Positions 7,522-14,716 of a stretch of DNA of 20,910 bases are shown piece after piece. The notes beneath the pieces are model-generated. The model had not been told where the DNA came from. It saw only the letters and a program-made list of their open reading frames with translations, and made no database searches. Origin of the DNA: DATKQJ01 sp035534295 (GTDB lineage Bacteria > Chloroflexota > Dormibacteria > Dormibacterales > Dormibacteraceae); the NCBI GenBank assembly GCA_035534295.1, contig DATLSE010000048.1, positions 1 through 20,910 on the forward strand. The letters are read 5' to 3'. The position numbers and the translations under genes were made by a program. Numbering within the stretch: the stretch's first letter is position 1; each line of letters begins with the position of its first letter.

Positions 7522-8667
7522 TCACGGCCGCGACCCCTGCAGCACCCGGCGGTAGGCCTCGAGCGTGCCCCTGGCCGCGCGAGTCCAGCTGTACTCGCGG
7601 GAGCGCTCCAGCCCCGCCTGGCTCAGCCGCCGCGCCAGGTCGCCATCCTGAGCGACCTCAAGCGCACGCCGGCCCAGCAGTTCCCCGTCGCCGTCGGGAA
7701 CCAGCACTCCGGCGTCGCCCACCAACTCGCTCAGGCTGGAGTTGGCGTAGCACACCACCGGGCAACCGCAGGCCATGGCCTCCAGAACCGGCAGTCCGAA
7801 TCCCTCGTAGCGGCTCGGGAACAACAGCGCGGTGGCAGCGCAATAAAGATCGGTCAGCTCGGAGTCGTCGACGTAACCAAGGCGGCGGGCGGCCCCCAGG
7901 TCACGGGGGGCCTGGGGACCGGGGTCGCCGGCCAGGACCAGATCCAGATCGGGCACCGCCTGGCGTCCCACCGCGAGGGCTCGGAGCAGCGCCGCCGGGT
8001 CCTTGCGGCGGTCGAGGGCGCCGACATAAAGGAGATAGGGGGAGCCGAGCCCAAACCTCGCCCGGACCCGCTCTTGGGCCCCGGGCCGGGGCGCGAAACC
8101 CTCCCCCACCGCCTCTGGGATCACGTCCACGCGGTCGGGATCGACCCCGGCCAGGCGAACCACGTCGGACGCCGTGGCCTGAGAGACGGCCAGGATGCGC
8201 TCGGCCCCCCGCAGGCGGCGCCGCCCGGGAGAGTAGCGCAGCCTCTCGCCCAGGTTTCCCCACCCGCCGACAGCCCAGGGGATGAGGTCATGGACGGTGA
8301 CCACCAGCGGAATCGGGCTGGGCGCGGGCAAGGACAGCGTGGTCGCGTGGTAGAGCGAGGGCCCGATCCTGGCCAGATCGGACGCCAGCCGGACGGAGTC
8401 CTCATAGCCCGCGAGCCGGCCTCGATAGCGGCGGCTCACAGCGAACATCACGAAGTCCCCGGGCGGAACCGGGGGCACGGGCATGGCGGCGTCGATCAGC
8501 AGTCCCATCTGTCCCCGGTGTCCGGCGGTGAAGAATCCCTCCAGCAGACCCCGCACGTAACGGCCGATTCCACGCCTGGCGCTGGGGCCCTGCAGGGGAC
8601 GGGCGTCGATCAGAATCCGCTGATCCGAATTTGACTTGACCCCGGACACCGGATTAGAGTGCGCCAA
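7522..8667 (-). CDS. GT4-family glycosyltransferase
   Basis: Retaining GT-B glycosyltransferase, probably cytosolic or membrane-associated, transferring a sugar from a nucleotide donor during surface glycan synthesis. The N-terminal half starts with RILIDARPL and has an RRGIGRYVRGLL helix near 31-42. HDLIPW (126-131) and ILAVSQATASDVVRL (158-172) follow. The C-terminal half has YLLYVGALDRRKDPAALLRAL (residues 211-231) and the family E-x7-E element in SRYEGFGLPVLEAMACG (E288, E296). The frame opens with TTG 8667, but GTG 8649 may be the true start: a divergent promoter lies in this interval and no ribosome site favours the TTG. It heads the minus-strand run leading into ugd, so it may use UDP-glucuronate or UDP-xylose. 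Donor and acceptor are unknown. Confidence 0.9.
   Translation of the reverse strand: MAHSNPVSGVKSNSDQRILIDARPLQGPSARRGIGRYVRGLLEGFFTAGHRGQMGLLIDAAMPVPPVPPGDFVMFAVSRRYRGRLAGYEDSVRLASDLARIGPSLYHATTLSLPAPSPIPLVVTVHDLIPWAVGGWGNLGERLRYSPGRRRLRGAERILAVSQATASDVVRLAGVDPDRVDVIPEAVGEGFAPRPGAQERVRARFGLGSPYLLYVGALDRRKDPAALLRALAVGRQAVPDLDLVLAGDPGPQAPRDLGAARRLGYVDDSELTDLYCAATALLFPSRYEGFGLPVLEAMACGCPVVCYANSSLSELVGDAGVLVPDGDGELLGRRALEVAQDGDLARRLSQAGLERSREYSWTRAARGTLEAYRRVLQGSRP
8631..8660 (+). promoter_or_regulatory. Predicted sigma70-type promoter for the GH18 gene
   Basis: TTGACT (8631-8636), an 18-bp spacer and TAGAGT (8655-8660). It would start transcription near 8667 and give a leader of about 30 nt before the ATG at 8698. 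A weak AGGTGG lies at 8679-8684. The placement is convincing; the -10 box matches only four of six consensus positions. Confidence 0.5.
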
Positions 8668-8669
8668 AC

Positions 8670-8698
8670 GTTGTAGTCAGGTGGCGGCACCAAGTCCA
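8670..8698 (-). promoter_or_regulatory. Possible divergent promoter for the GT4-ugd run
   Basis: On the minus strand, TGGACT (8698-8693), 17 bp, then TACAAC (8675-8670). Each box matches four of six consensus positions. It would start RNA near 8663, inside the frame that opens at TTG 8667, and so would favour GTG 8649 as the GT4 start. It interleaves with the plus-strand promoter. Confidence 0.25.
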
Positions 8699-11466
8699 TG
8701 CACTCACTTTCCCCACGTCTTTTACCTGTTTTATTTCTCGCCGCGATGGCGACCGCCCTCCTCTCCCCCGCCCAGGCCCTGGCCAGCGGGCCCTCACCCT
8801 CGCCCTCACCATCGGCATCGCCCGGTCCGCCGAGCGCCATGCAGCAAGCCTCGCAGGCGCTGAGCAAGCCCGCCACATCGACCGCAACGGCGAGCAGCGT
8901 GGCGCCCGCCACTTCCCCCGTTATCACCACTCCGAACCGGGCTTTGAATCGAGAGGTGTTTGGTTTTGTCCAGGCGGGCAACCTGGCCAGCCCCTACGTC
9001 GGCTGGCAGACATACAACCTATCCCTGCTCTCGACCCTTGGTTACTTCGGGCTCCACGTCTGCGCCAGTTCGAGCCAGGCCAACTGCTCAGGTCAGCCGG
9101 TGGGTGGATTCGCCAACGACAGCGGATGGTCGCAGTGGAACTCGAGCTCGCTCAGCCAGATGGTGCAGGCGGCGCACGCGGCCGGGGTTAGGGTCGTGCT
9201 CACGGTCATCTACCAGGCGACCGACAGCAGCATGTGCGCGGCTTTGAGCGCCGGCGCGACCACCGCCTCACTGGCGGCCGCTCAGGTCCGAGCCAAGGGA
9301 ATTGACGGAGTCAACATCGACTACGAGGGAGCCGGCGGGGGCTGCGGATCGAACACCGAGGCCATGGTCACTCAGTTCGTCGCGGACATGCGCGCCGATC
9401 TGCCGGTGCCGTACTACCTCACCATCGACACCTACGGCGCGTCGGCAGCCTTTCCCGGCCGCGATGGATTCTTCAACGTGACCGCGATGGCCCCCTACGT
9501 GAGCGCCTTCTTCGTCATGGCCTATGAGCTCGACGACAGCGACTGGAGTGGTCCTCCAGCGAACTGCAGCCGGTATTGCCTGAGCCCCACCTCGCCCCTG
9601 TCCGCGTACAAGTGGAGTGACACCAACATCGCGTCCCAGTACTCGGCCGCAGTCGGTCCGGGCAAGACCATCCTGGGCCTACCGTATTACGGTTGGGCCG
9701 CCTGTGTGACCTCGTCCGGCCCCAACGCATATCCCTCGACCAACCCCGAGTGGCTGGCCAACACACAGTACGGGCTGGACGGGATCAACATCCCCTGGCG
9801 CGGCGATCAGTACGATCAGGTGGACCCCTGGGCCTCGTGGAACGCGAGCAACGTGCCCTCCGGCCTCGGCTTCAAGTGCACCGGCTCGGATTACCGCGAG
9901 GTGTATATGGATAGCCCCTCCAGCCTCGCCGCCAAGTACCAGCTGGTGCTGAACGACGGTCTCAGCGGGGCCGGAATCTGGTCCCTCGACATGGGCGGGG
10001 GAATGAGCTCCCTCTGGAACGCGCTCCAGGACAAGTTCTCCAACGCGCCCCGCGCCGTGAGCCAGGTCAACGCCTGTCCCGGAAACGGCTTCGCGGTCGT
10101 GAACTGGACTCCCGGAGGATCCGGCGCGGCGCCCATAACCGCCTCCACGGTGACCGCCAACCCGGGCGGTTCGGCGTCCAGCGTGGGAGGCCTGGCCACC
10201 TCGGCCGTGGTCGCCAATCTCTCCGACGGGACGCCCTACACGGTGGCGGTGCAATCTCAGAACAGCTACGGCACCGGCCCTCCCGCGTACTCCAACCCGG
10301 TCACCCCGGCGTCCGGAGCTGGGGTCTGGCCGGGCCAATTCCACAGCCTTAGTCCCCAACGTCTGCTCGACACGCGAAACGGAAGCGGGATCGGCACCAT
10401 CGCTCCGGGCCAGACTCAAAACCTAGCCGTCCAGGGCTACGGGGGCGTCCCCGCCGGGGCTGGAGCGGTGGTGCTGAACCTGACCGCGACCGACGCCGCC
10501 CAGGTCGGCTATGTGACCTCGTTCGCTTCCGGCACCTGCCGGCCGTTCACGTCCAGCGTCAACTTCGGCGCCGGCCAGACCGTGGCCAACATGGTCACCG
10601 TCCCGATCGGGGCCAACGGCGAGGTCAGCCTCTATAACGGCTCTCAGGGCACCATCGACCTCGTCGCCGACGTCTTTGGGTACTACAGCGACAGCGCGAC
10701 CAGTTCGGGAGCGGCCGGGCACCTGGTTCCCTCAGCCGCCCCCGTAAGACTTCTCGACACGCGAACCACCAACTCGCCCCTGGGTCCCGGCCAGGCGCGC
10801 TCGCTGCCGGTGACTCAGTCCGCGGGCGGAAGTCTTCCAAATGGCATCTCGGCCGTGGTCGTGAACCTGACCGCGGTCAACCCGACCAGCACCGGCTGGC
10901 TGGCGGCTTACGCCGGAGGCACGACGTGGACCGGCACGTCAAATGTGAACTTCACTCCCGGCCAGGTGGTGCCGAACCGAGCCGTCGTCGCAGTGGGTAG
11001 CAATGGTGACATCCAGATCCTGAACTCAGGCGGCTACACCCAGGTCGTGGTGGACCTCAGCGGTTACTTCACCGGGGCGGCGCAGACCTCAACCCACATG
11101 TTCGCCAGCGCCACCCCCCTGCGCATGCTTGATACCAGAGTTGGCACCGGCGGCATCTCCACCCCCGTGGGTCCCGGCCAGTCGATCCAGCTCAGCATCA
11201 CCGGACAGCCCGGCCTGCCCGCGACTCCTGGTTCGGTATCGGCCGTAGTTCTGACCCTGACCGCGACCGGTGCCAGCACCACGACCTACGTCACCGCGTA
11301 TCCCGACGGCGCGAGCCCCCCCCTGGCTTCCGACCTGAACCCGGAGCCGGGCGCATCGGTCGCCAACGAGGTCGTGGTTGGAGTGGGCGCCGACGGCAAG
11401 ATCGACCTCTACAACTCCAACGGCAGCGTAAATCTGATCGCGGACCTGGTGGGCTGGTTCAACTGA
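8698..11466 (+). CDS. Secreted GH18-type glycoside hydrolase with Fn3 and three C-terminal repeat domains
   Basis: The 922-aa exported protein begins with a signal peptide (1-30, LLPVLFLAAMATALL core, cleavage near AQALA-SG). A Pro/Ser/Ala/Thr-rich linker follows to about 80. The catalytic TIM-barrel region (about 87-445) contains the GH18 motif as DGVNIDYE, with D203, D208 and the acid E210. The usual second Asp of DxxDxDxE is N206. FFVMAYELDDSDW (around 271-283), LGLPYYGWA and GAGIWSLDMGGG near the end of the barrel are also GH18-like. An Fn3-like domain (about 457-540) and three LDTR/GYY domains complete it. It probably cleaves a chitin-like, peptidoglycan-like or other GlcNAc-containing polymer; the substrate is unproven. 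It shares its C-terminal module with the protease at 1-2580. The ATG start lies about 30 nt behind a good promoter. Confidence 0.87.
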   Translation: MHSLSPRLLPVLFLAAMATALLSPAQALASGPSPSPSPSASPGPPSAMQQASQALSKPATSTATASSVAPATSPVITTPNRALNREVFGFVQAGNLASPYVGWQTYNLSLLSTLGYFGLHVCASSSQANCSGQPVGGFANDSGWSQWNSSSLSQMVQAAHAAGVRVVLTVIYQATDSSMCAALSAGATTASLAAAQVRAKGIDGVNIDYEGAGGGCGSNTEAMVTQFVADMRADLPVPYYLTIDTYGASAAFPGRDGFFNVTAMAPYVSAFFVMAYELDDSDWSGPPANCSRYCLSPTSPLSAYKWSDTNIASQYSAAVGPGKTILGLPYYGWAACVTSSGPNAYPSTNPEWLANTQYGLDGINIPWRGDQYDQVDPWASWNASNVPSGLGFKCTGSDYREVYMDSPSSLAAKYQLVLNDGLSGAGIWSLDMGGGMSSLWNALQDKFSNAPRAVSQVNACPGNGFAVVNWTPGGSGAAPITASTVTANPGGSASSVGGLATSAVVANLSDGTPYTVAVQSQNSYGTGPPAYSNPVTPASGAGVWPGQFHSLSPQRLLDTRNGSGIGTIAPGQTQNLAVQGYGGVPAGAGAVVLNLTATDAAQVGYVTSFASGTCRPFTSSVNFGAGQTVANMVTVPIGANGEVSLYNGSQGTIDLVADVFGYYSDSATSSGAAGHLVPSAAPVRLLDTRTTNSPLGPGQARSLPVTQSAGGSLPNGISAVVVNLTAVNPTSTGWLAAYAGGTTWTGTSNVNFTPGQVVPNRAVVAVGSNGDIQILNSGGYTQVVVDLSGYFTGAAQTSTHMFASATPLRMLDTRVGTGGISTPVGPGQSIQLSITGQPGLPATPGSVSAVVLTLTATGASTTTYVTAYPDGASPPLASDLNPEPGASVANEVVVGVGADGKIDLYNSNGSVNLIADLVGWFN
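10339..11463 (+). repeat. Three tandem LDTR/GYY domains in the GH18 protein
   Basis: Copies begin at about 10339, 10720 and 11095, each about 115-125 codons. The first runs from FHSLSPQRLLDTR to LVADVFGYYS, the second from HLVPSAAPVRLLDTR to VVVDLSGYFT, and the third from HMFASATPLRMLDTR to LIADLVGWFN at the stop. Their order of conserved blocks equals that of the protease repeats at 1417-2577, but they are more diverged from one another, which suggests old triplication or independent domain acquisition. Confidence 0.85.
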
Positions 11467-11494
11467 CGCCGTCGTCCCGCTGAGCGCGACCGGA

Positions 11495-12253
11495 TCAGGC
11501 GAACATTCTGTCCAGGGCCAGCACCTGGGCCTGGGTCTCGTCGAAGTTCTCTACGTCGGCCAGACGGACGACGTAGCTCAGACGCTCGGCTGGGTACTGG
11601 CGACGTTGAAACTCGACCGCCCAGCCCAGCTCGGCATAGGTGCAGATGTCGACGATGAACAGGGGACTCGATGGGGCGACTCCCAAGTGCGCTGCGGTCC
11701 GCGCCGACGCGGCTGCCGCACGGAAGGTCAGGCGCCGCTCCGAAAATCTGATTTCGAACTGCCGCCGAAGTAGGGTGCAGATGCGTTCTCGTTCCAGATC
11801 CCGCCGGTCTATTCGCTCCCCTATGGCCAGAGGAAGGTAGGTCAGGTCGTGGCAGACCGGTTTGCCATCGGCCAGCCGCAGGCGGGCGATGCACATCACC
11901 TTGGTGCGGGGTTCCAAGCCCAGCGCAGCGGCCACTTCGCGGCTGGCTGGAACCGCCGACACGTCCAAGACCCGGAGCGATGCAGTGAGCCCTTGCGCTG
12001 CAATGTCGCGCTCGCAGCTGGCCAGCGTGACCACGTCCCGCGCAGTAGCCGGGGCGCGTACATAGGTCCCCCGGCCCTGCCGACGCTCGATCAAGCCCCC
12101 CCGCTCCAATTCGCCTAGCGCTAGGCGCACGGTGGTCCGGCTCATCCCGTGCAGGCGGACCAGCTCGAACTCCCCAGGCAGCCGGTCCCCAGGCTTTAGT
12201 AGCCCCAATTCGATGCGTCGGCGCAGGTCTTGCGCAAGTCGCCGATACAGCAT
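11495..12253 (-). CDS. GntR-family (HutC/UTRA-type) transcriptional regulator
   Basis: Predicted ligand-responsive repressor. The N-terminal winged helix covers residues 1-66, with LYRRLAQDLRRRIELGLLKP, GDRLPGEFEL, the recognition-helix region MSRTTVRLALGELE (37-50), and the wing GGLIERRQGRGTYV (52-65). The remainder (about 75-245) has the length and layout of a UTRA effector domain, including PLFIVDICTYAE-like strands near 185. The total of 252 aa is normal. It is transcribed divergently from the symporter operon, whose uptake and catabolic genes are its likely targets. A perfect 10-bp palindrome sits 10 bp upstream of its ATG and overlaps its own probable -10 box, as expected for autoregulation. 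No ribosome site is visible, so the leader may be very short. Confidence 0.92.
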   Translation of the reverse strand: MLYRRLAQDLRRRIELGLLKPGDRLPGEFELVRLHGMSRTTVRLALGELERGGLIERRQGRGTYVRAPATARDVVTLASCERDIAAQGLTASLRVLDVSAVPASREVAAALGLEPRTKVMCIARLRLADGKPVCHDLTYLPLAIGERIDRRDLERERICTLLRRQFEIRFSERRLTFRAAAASARTAAHLGVAPSSPLFIVDICTYAELGWAVEFQRRQYPAERLSYVVRLADVENFDETQAQVLALDRMFA

Positions 12254-12263
12254 CCTGTAGGAA

Positions 12264-12273
12264 TGTTATAACA
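12264..12273. promoter_or_regulatory. Perfect palindrome TGTTATAACA: likely GntR operator and extended -10 box
   Basis: The 10-bp sequence is its own reverse complement and carries GT....AC half-sites like known GntR-family operators. On each strand it also reads TG-T-TATAAC, an extended -10 element. On the minus strand transcription would begin only a few bases before the regulator ATG (12253). On the plus strand the leader to the first operon ORF (12339) would be about 60 nt. Neither direction has a convincing -35 box. Confidence 0.6.
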
Positions 12274-12291
12274 ACCACCGCACCCTTTCGG

Positions 12292-12332
12292 GCGTAGTCC
12301 CACAAATGGGCTGCGACAACCCTACGCGGAGG
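12292..12332 (+). promoter_or_regulatory. Nested stem-loop in the operon leader, ending at a Shine-Dalgarno site
   Basis: GCGTAG (12292-12297) pairs with CTACGC (12322-12327). Inside the loop CCCA (12299-12302) pairs with TGGG (12307-12310). The outer stem ends immediately before GGAGG (12328-12332), the ribosome site for the short ORF at 12339. Folding or protein binding here could affect translation initiation; this is inference from pairing alone. Confidence 0.35.
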
Positions 12333-12338
12333 TTTTCC

Positions 12339-12419
12339 ATGCATGACGAGATCGGGGCACCGACGGCGCTGGGCGCGGAGCTGGATTCGCGTGAACTCGC
12401 AGCGAGGATTCGACAATGA
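12339..12419 (+). CDS. Short ORF (26 aa) translationally coupled to the symporter
   Basis: An ATG with a perfect GGAGG six bases upstream opens a 26-codon frame (starting MHDEIGAPTALG). Its TGA overlaps the symporter ATG by four bases (ATGA). No homology is recognised. The sequence is hydrophilic with no membrane segment, and its second half (LDSRELAARIRQ) could form an amphipathic helix. It could be a leader peptide controlling symporter translation, a real micropeptide, or the remnant of a longer gene. The symporter has its own GAGG at 12404-12407, inside this ORF. The ribosome site and the exact overlap favour real translation; a function for the product is unproven. Confidence 0.5.
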   Translation: MHDEIGAPTALGAELDSRELAARIRQ

Positions 12420-13930
12420 GTCCAGGCCTGCTCCAGCTGAGCATCATCTTCGTCGTCTATCTCGGCCTCGGACTCTCCATCGGGCTCTATTTCTCGCGCC
12501 GCGCATCGGGCGGCCTGCGCTCCTTTTTCATCGCTGACAAGAGCCTGCCCTGGTGGGCCATCCTGGGCTCAGTCGTCGGCACCTATGCCGGCGGCGCCAC
12601 CTTCATCGCCTACATCGGCTCGGCCTGGAAGCTCGGGATCTCATTCCTCTGGGCGGACGTGGGCAGCGGCCTGGGCGTGCTGCTCATGGCCGTGCTCTTG
12701 GTGCCCATCCTGACCCGGATGTCGCGAATCACGATGTCAGAACCGCTGGGAGAGCGATTCGGAAGCCCCACCCGGATGGTGGTGTCGGCGCTGGGTCTGC
12801 TCCGGATGCTCGGGGTGAGCACCATCACCATCATCACCGTGGGAACGGTTCTGCACGTATTCGGAGGCGTGCCCTCCTGGGTCGGGTCGGTTCTGGCCTG
12901 GGCGATACTGACCGGTTACGTGATGGCGGGAGGCCAGTATGGGATCGGCTACACCGACCCCATCCAGGGCCTGCTCATGGTCGCGACCATGGTCGCCGCA
13001 CCTCTGGTTCTCCTTTTCCAGCTCGGCCACGGCTCAATCCCCGACGGCTGGCAGCACGTTGTGGCCAAGATCCCGGCCAAGAACCTCAACCCGACCGCGG
13101 TCCCGGCGACGCTGATCGTGGGCTGGGTTGCGAACCTGCTCCTGGGTAACTCGCTTCGGCCCGAACTCTTCCGCAACATCTTCTCCGCTCGGAACACCCG
13201 GGAGGGTGTCCTGGCCTGGGTGGTGGCGGGTTGCATCCTGCCCGTGATCCTGCTCGGTAACGTCATGATCGGCGTTATCGGCCGGGCCTTCGTCCTGCCC
13301 GGCCACGTTCACGGCCTCGACTTGGTCGCCCCAACCATCTTCCGAGACCATGCTCCCCTCTGGCTGAGCAGCCTCTACCTGGCGGCCCTCCTCGGCACCG
13401 TCGTCTCCACCGCCAGCGCGGCCCTCATGGGCTCGGCCAGCCACTACGTCACCGACATCCACCTCAAATACCTCCAGCCCGAGCTGCCCCAGAACCGGGT
13501 GGCGCTCCTCTCGCGGCTCGCGGTCCTCGGCGCCAGCCTCCTCGCCCTCTGGTGGGCGTTTAGCGGGAGCACCATCCTGACCGTGCTGCTCTTCATCTAC
13601 TCGATGCTCGTCTCCGGTGCCTTGGTGCCCTACATCGGCATGTTCTTCTGGCCCCGGATGACCCGGCACGGCGCCTTCTTCGCCGCCATCGGGGGTGCCG
13701 CGGTGGCCGCATTCTGGAACTTCGTGGTCATCCCGCAGCACCTGGTGCACGCCTCATTTGGCAAGATCGATTCCGTAGTCCCGGGCCTGCTCGCCTCGCT
13801 CACCCTGGGCATCCTGGTCAGCCTGGCCACCGGGCCCGAGTTCCAGCAGGTGCTCCGCTTCAGCCGTTCCTACGGCCTCGATCGCCTCGAGGCCTGGGCC
13901 CTCAAATCAGGCCCCGAGGAGGCGCGATGA
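12416..13930 (+). CDS. Sodium:solute symporter (SSS family)
   Basis: A 504-aa integral membrane transporter, expected to import an organic solute with sodium. About 13 hydrophobic segments are visible, the first at about 6-26. The TM2-like region GSVVGTYAGGATFIAYIG (51-68) is followed by a cytoplasmic RMSRITMSEPLGERFGS loop (101-117). STASAALMGSASHYVTD (331-347) occupies the place of the family's Ser-rich sodium-binding helix. The family is clear; the substrate is not, since SSS members carry sugars, amino acids, carboxylates, urea or pantothenate. The downstream aldolase, OsmC-like and rhodanese genes make a hydroxylated or sulfur-containing organic acid one possibility. It is likely controlled by the divergent GntR regulator. 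The ATG overlaps the stop of the short ORF before it, and its TGA overlaps the ATG of the short ORF after it. Confidence 0.92.
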   Translation: MSPGLLQLSIIFVVYLGLGLSIGLYFSRRASGGLRSFFIADKSLPWWAILGSVVGTYAGGATFIAYIGSAWKLGISFLWADVGSGLGVLLMAVLLVPILTRMSRITMSEPLGERFGSPTRMVVSALGLLRMLGVSTITIITVGTVLHVFGGVPSWVGSVLAWAILTGYVMAGGQYGIGYTDPIQGLLMVATMVAAPLVLLFQLGHGSIPDGWQHVVAKIPAKNLNPTAVPATLIVGWVANLLLGNSLRPELFRNIFSARNTREGVLAWVVAGCILPVILLGNVMIGVIGRAFVLPGHVHGLDLVAPTIFRDHAPLWLSSLYLAALLGTVVSTASAALMGSASHYVTDIHLKYLQPELPQNRVALLSRLAVLGASLLALWWAFSGSTILTVLLFIYSMLVSGALVPYIGMFFWPRMTRHGAFFAAIGGAAVAAFWNFVVIPQHLVHASFGKIDSVVPGLLASLTLGILVSLATGPEFQQVLRFSRSYGLDRLEAWALKSGPEEAR

Positions 13931-13995
13931 ACCACGCATTGAGGACCCCGCAATCCGCCGGCCAAGTAGCCGGTACACCGAGGAGGACGACATGA
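13927..13995 (+). CDS. Second short ORF (22 aa) bridging symporter and membrane-protein genes
   Basis: GAGGAGG (13916-13922) precedes an ATG that overlaps the symporter stop as ATGA. The 22-codon frame (starting MNHALRTPQSAG) ends in a TGA that overlaps the next gene's ATG, again as ATGA. Its tail is basic (TPRRTT), partly because it reads through the AGGAGG ribosome site of the next gene. A small hairpin (CCGGC 13958-13962 with GCCGG 13969-13973) lies inside. It may only be a translational bridge keeping ribosomes on the mRNA. No family is recognised. Confidence 0.35.
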   Translation: MNHALRTPQSAGQVAGTPRRTT

Positions 13996-14273
13996 CTTCG
14001 CAACCGACGGATCAGTCGTGGGAGGCGACCAAAGCCCAGCAGAGTCGCGGCATTGCCTACTTCCTGCCCCGCTGGTACGTCCTCGGCGGCGTCTGGCTCT
14101 GGCCGCTGCTCGTGACCCTGATCATGGTCGTGCTCATAGTCCCCTCGATCTTCGCGCTCCGATTCGCCGTCGCCTGGGTGGCCCTGATGGTCTTCCTCGG
14201 GGTGTACGTGCACATCCTGGCCCGGCGCTGGCCGATCAGCCGAGCCCAAGATGATCAAAAGGAGGCGGGGTAG
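13992..14273 (+). CDS. Small two-helix membrane protein next to a symporter
   Basis: A 93-aa protein with a hydrophilic N-terminus (1-28), two hydrophobic stretches at roughly 29-51 and 55-77, and a charged C-terminus (ILARRWPISRAQDDQKEAG). The ATG at 13992 has AGGAGG five bases upstream. Small membrane partners are known beside several SSS transporters (for example the YjcH/DUF485 type beside acetate permease). This one could be a subunit or stability factor of the symporter. I do not recognise its exact family, and the assignment to the transporter rests on position only. Its stop lies just after the GGAGG that precedes the OsmC-like gene. Confidence 0.75.
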   Translation: MTSQPTDQSWEATKAQQSRGIAYFLPRWYVLGGVWLWPLLVTLIMVVLIVPSIFALRFAVAWVALMVFLGVYVHILARRWPISRAQDDQKEAG

Positions 14274-14293
14274 CCATCAGCGAGCCCGGGGCT

Positions 14294-14716
14294 GTGCAGA
14301 CGGTCGTGATCACGGGCGGGGGTCAGGCCCCGTTCGCGGTCACCCTTTCCAACGGCGAGGTCATAGAGCTGCAGCGCGAGGAGCCCAAGTCGACCGACCT
14401 GGTGCTGGCGGGCCTGGCATCCTGCAGCGCGCGTACCCTGGATCTGGTCATGCGGCGGATGCGAATGAAGCCGCCGAGCATCGAGCTGTCCATTTCGGCC
14501 CAGCGCGCCCCTGATCCGCCGCAGGTGTTCACCCGTATCGACATGCTCTGGCGGATCCAGGTGCCGGCCGCCGACGAGGATCGGCTGCGCCGGGGGCTGG
14601 AGCTGGCCGAGAGCCACTGCACGGTATTCAATATTCTCAAGCTGGCGACGCCGATCCACGTCGCGGTGGAGATCGACGCCGTCCCGCCGGACGGACATGC
14701 TGGAGGTGGGCTATGA
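14294..14716 (+). CDS. OsmC/Ohr-family protein
   Basis: A 140-aa protein with the two cysteines of the family: C44 in LAGLASCSARTLDLV and C109 in AESHCTVFNILKLATPI. These are the positions of the peroxide-reactive and resolving thiols in OsmC and Ohr. The predicted role is reduction of organic hydroperoxides or other thiol chemistry; cytosolic. The start is doubtful. GTG 14294 has no ribosome site, while a strong GGAGG (14261-14265) lies upstream, where the same frame offers only GTA (14270) or ATC (14276). The stop overlaps the aldolase ATG (ATGA), so the two are probably co-translated. Within an operon that also encodes a rhodanese, a sulfur-related role is plausible but unproven. Confidence 0.82.
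   Translation: MQTVVITGGGQAPFAVTLSNGEVIELQREEPKSTDLVLAGLASCSARTLDLVMRRMRMKPPSIELSISAQRAPDPPQVFTRIDMLWRIQVPAADEDRLRRGLELAESHCTVFNILKLATPIHVAVEIDAVPPDGHAGGGL

Noticed and set aside
6168..8285. Very long open frame (705 codons) on the plus strand opposite ugd and GT4
   Set aside because: It is antisense to two clear enzyme genes, shows no domain or motif, and becomes Pro/Arg/Gly-rich. High GC suppresses stops in the complementary frames.
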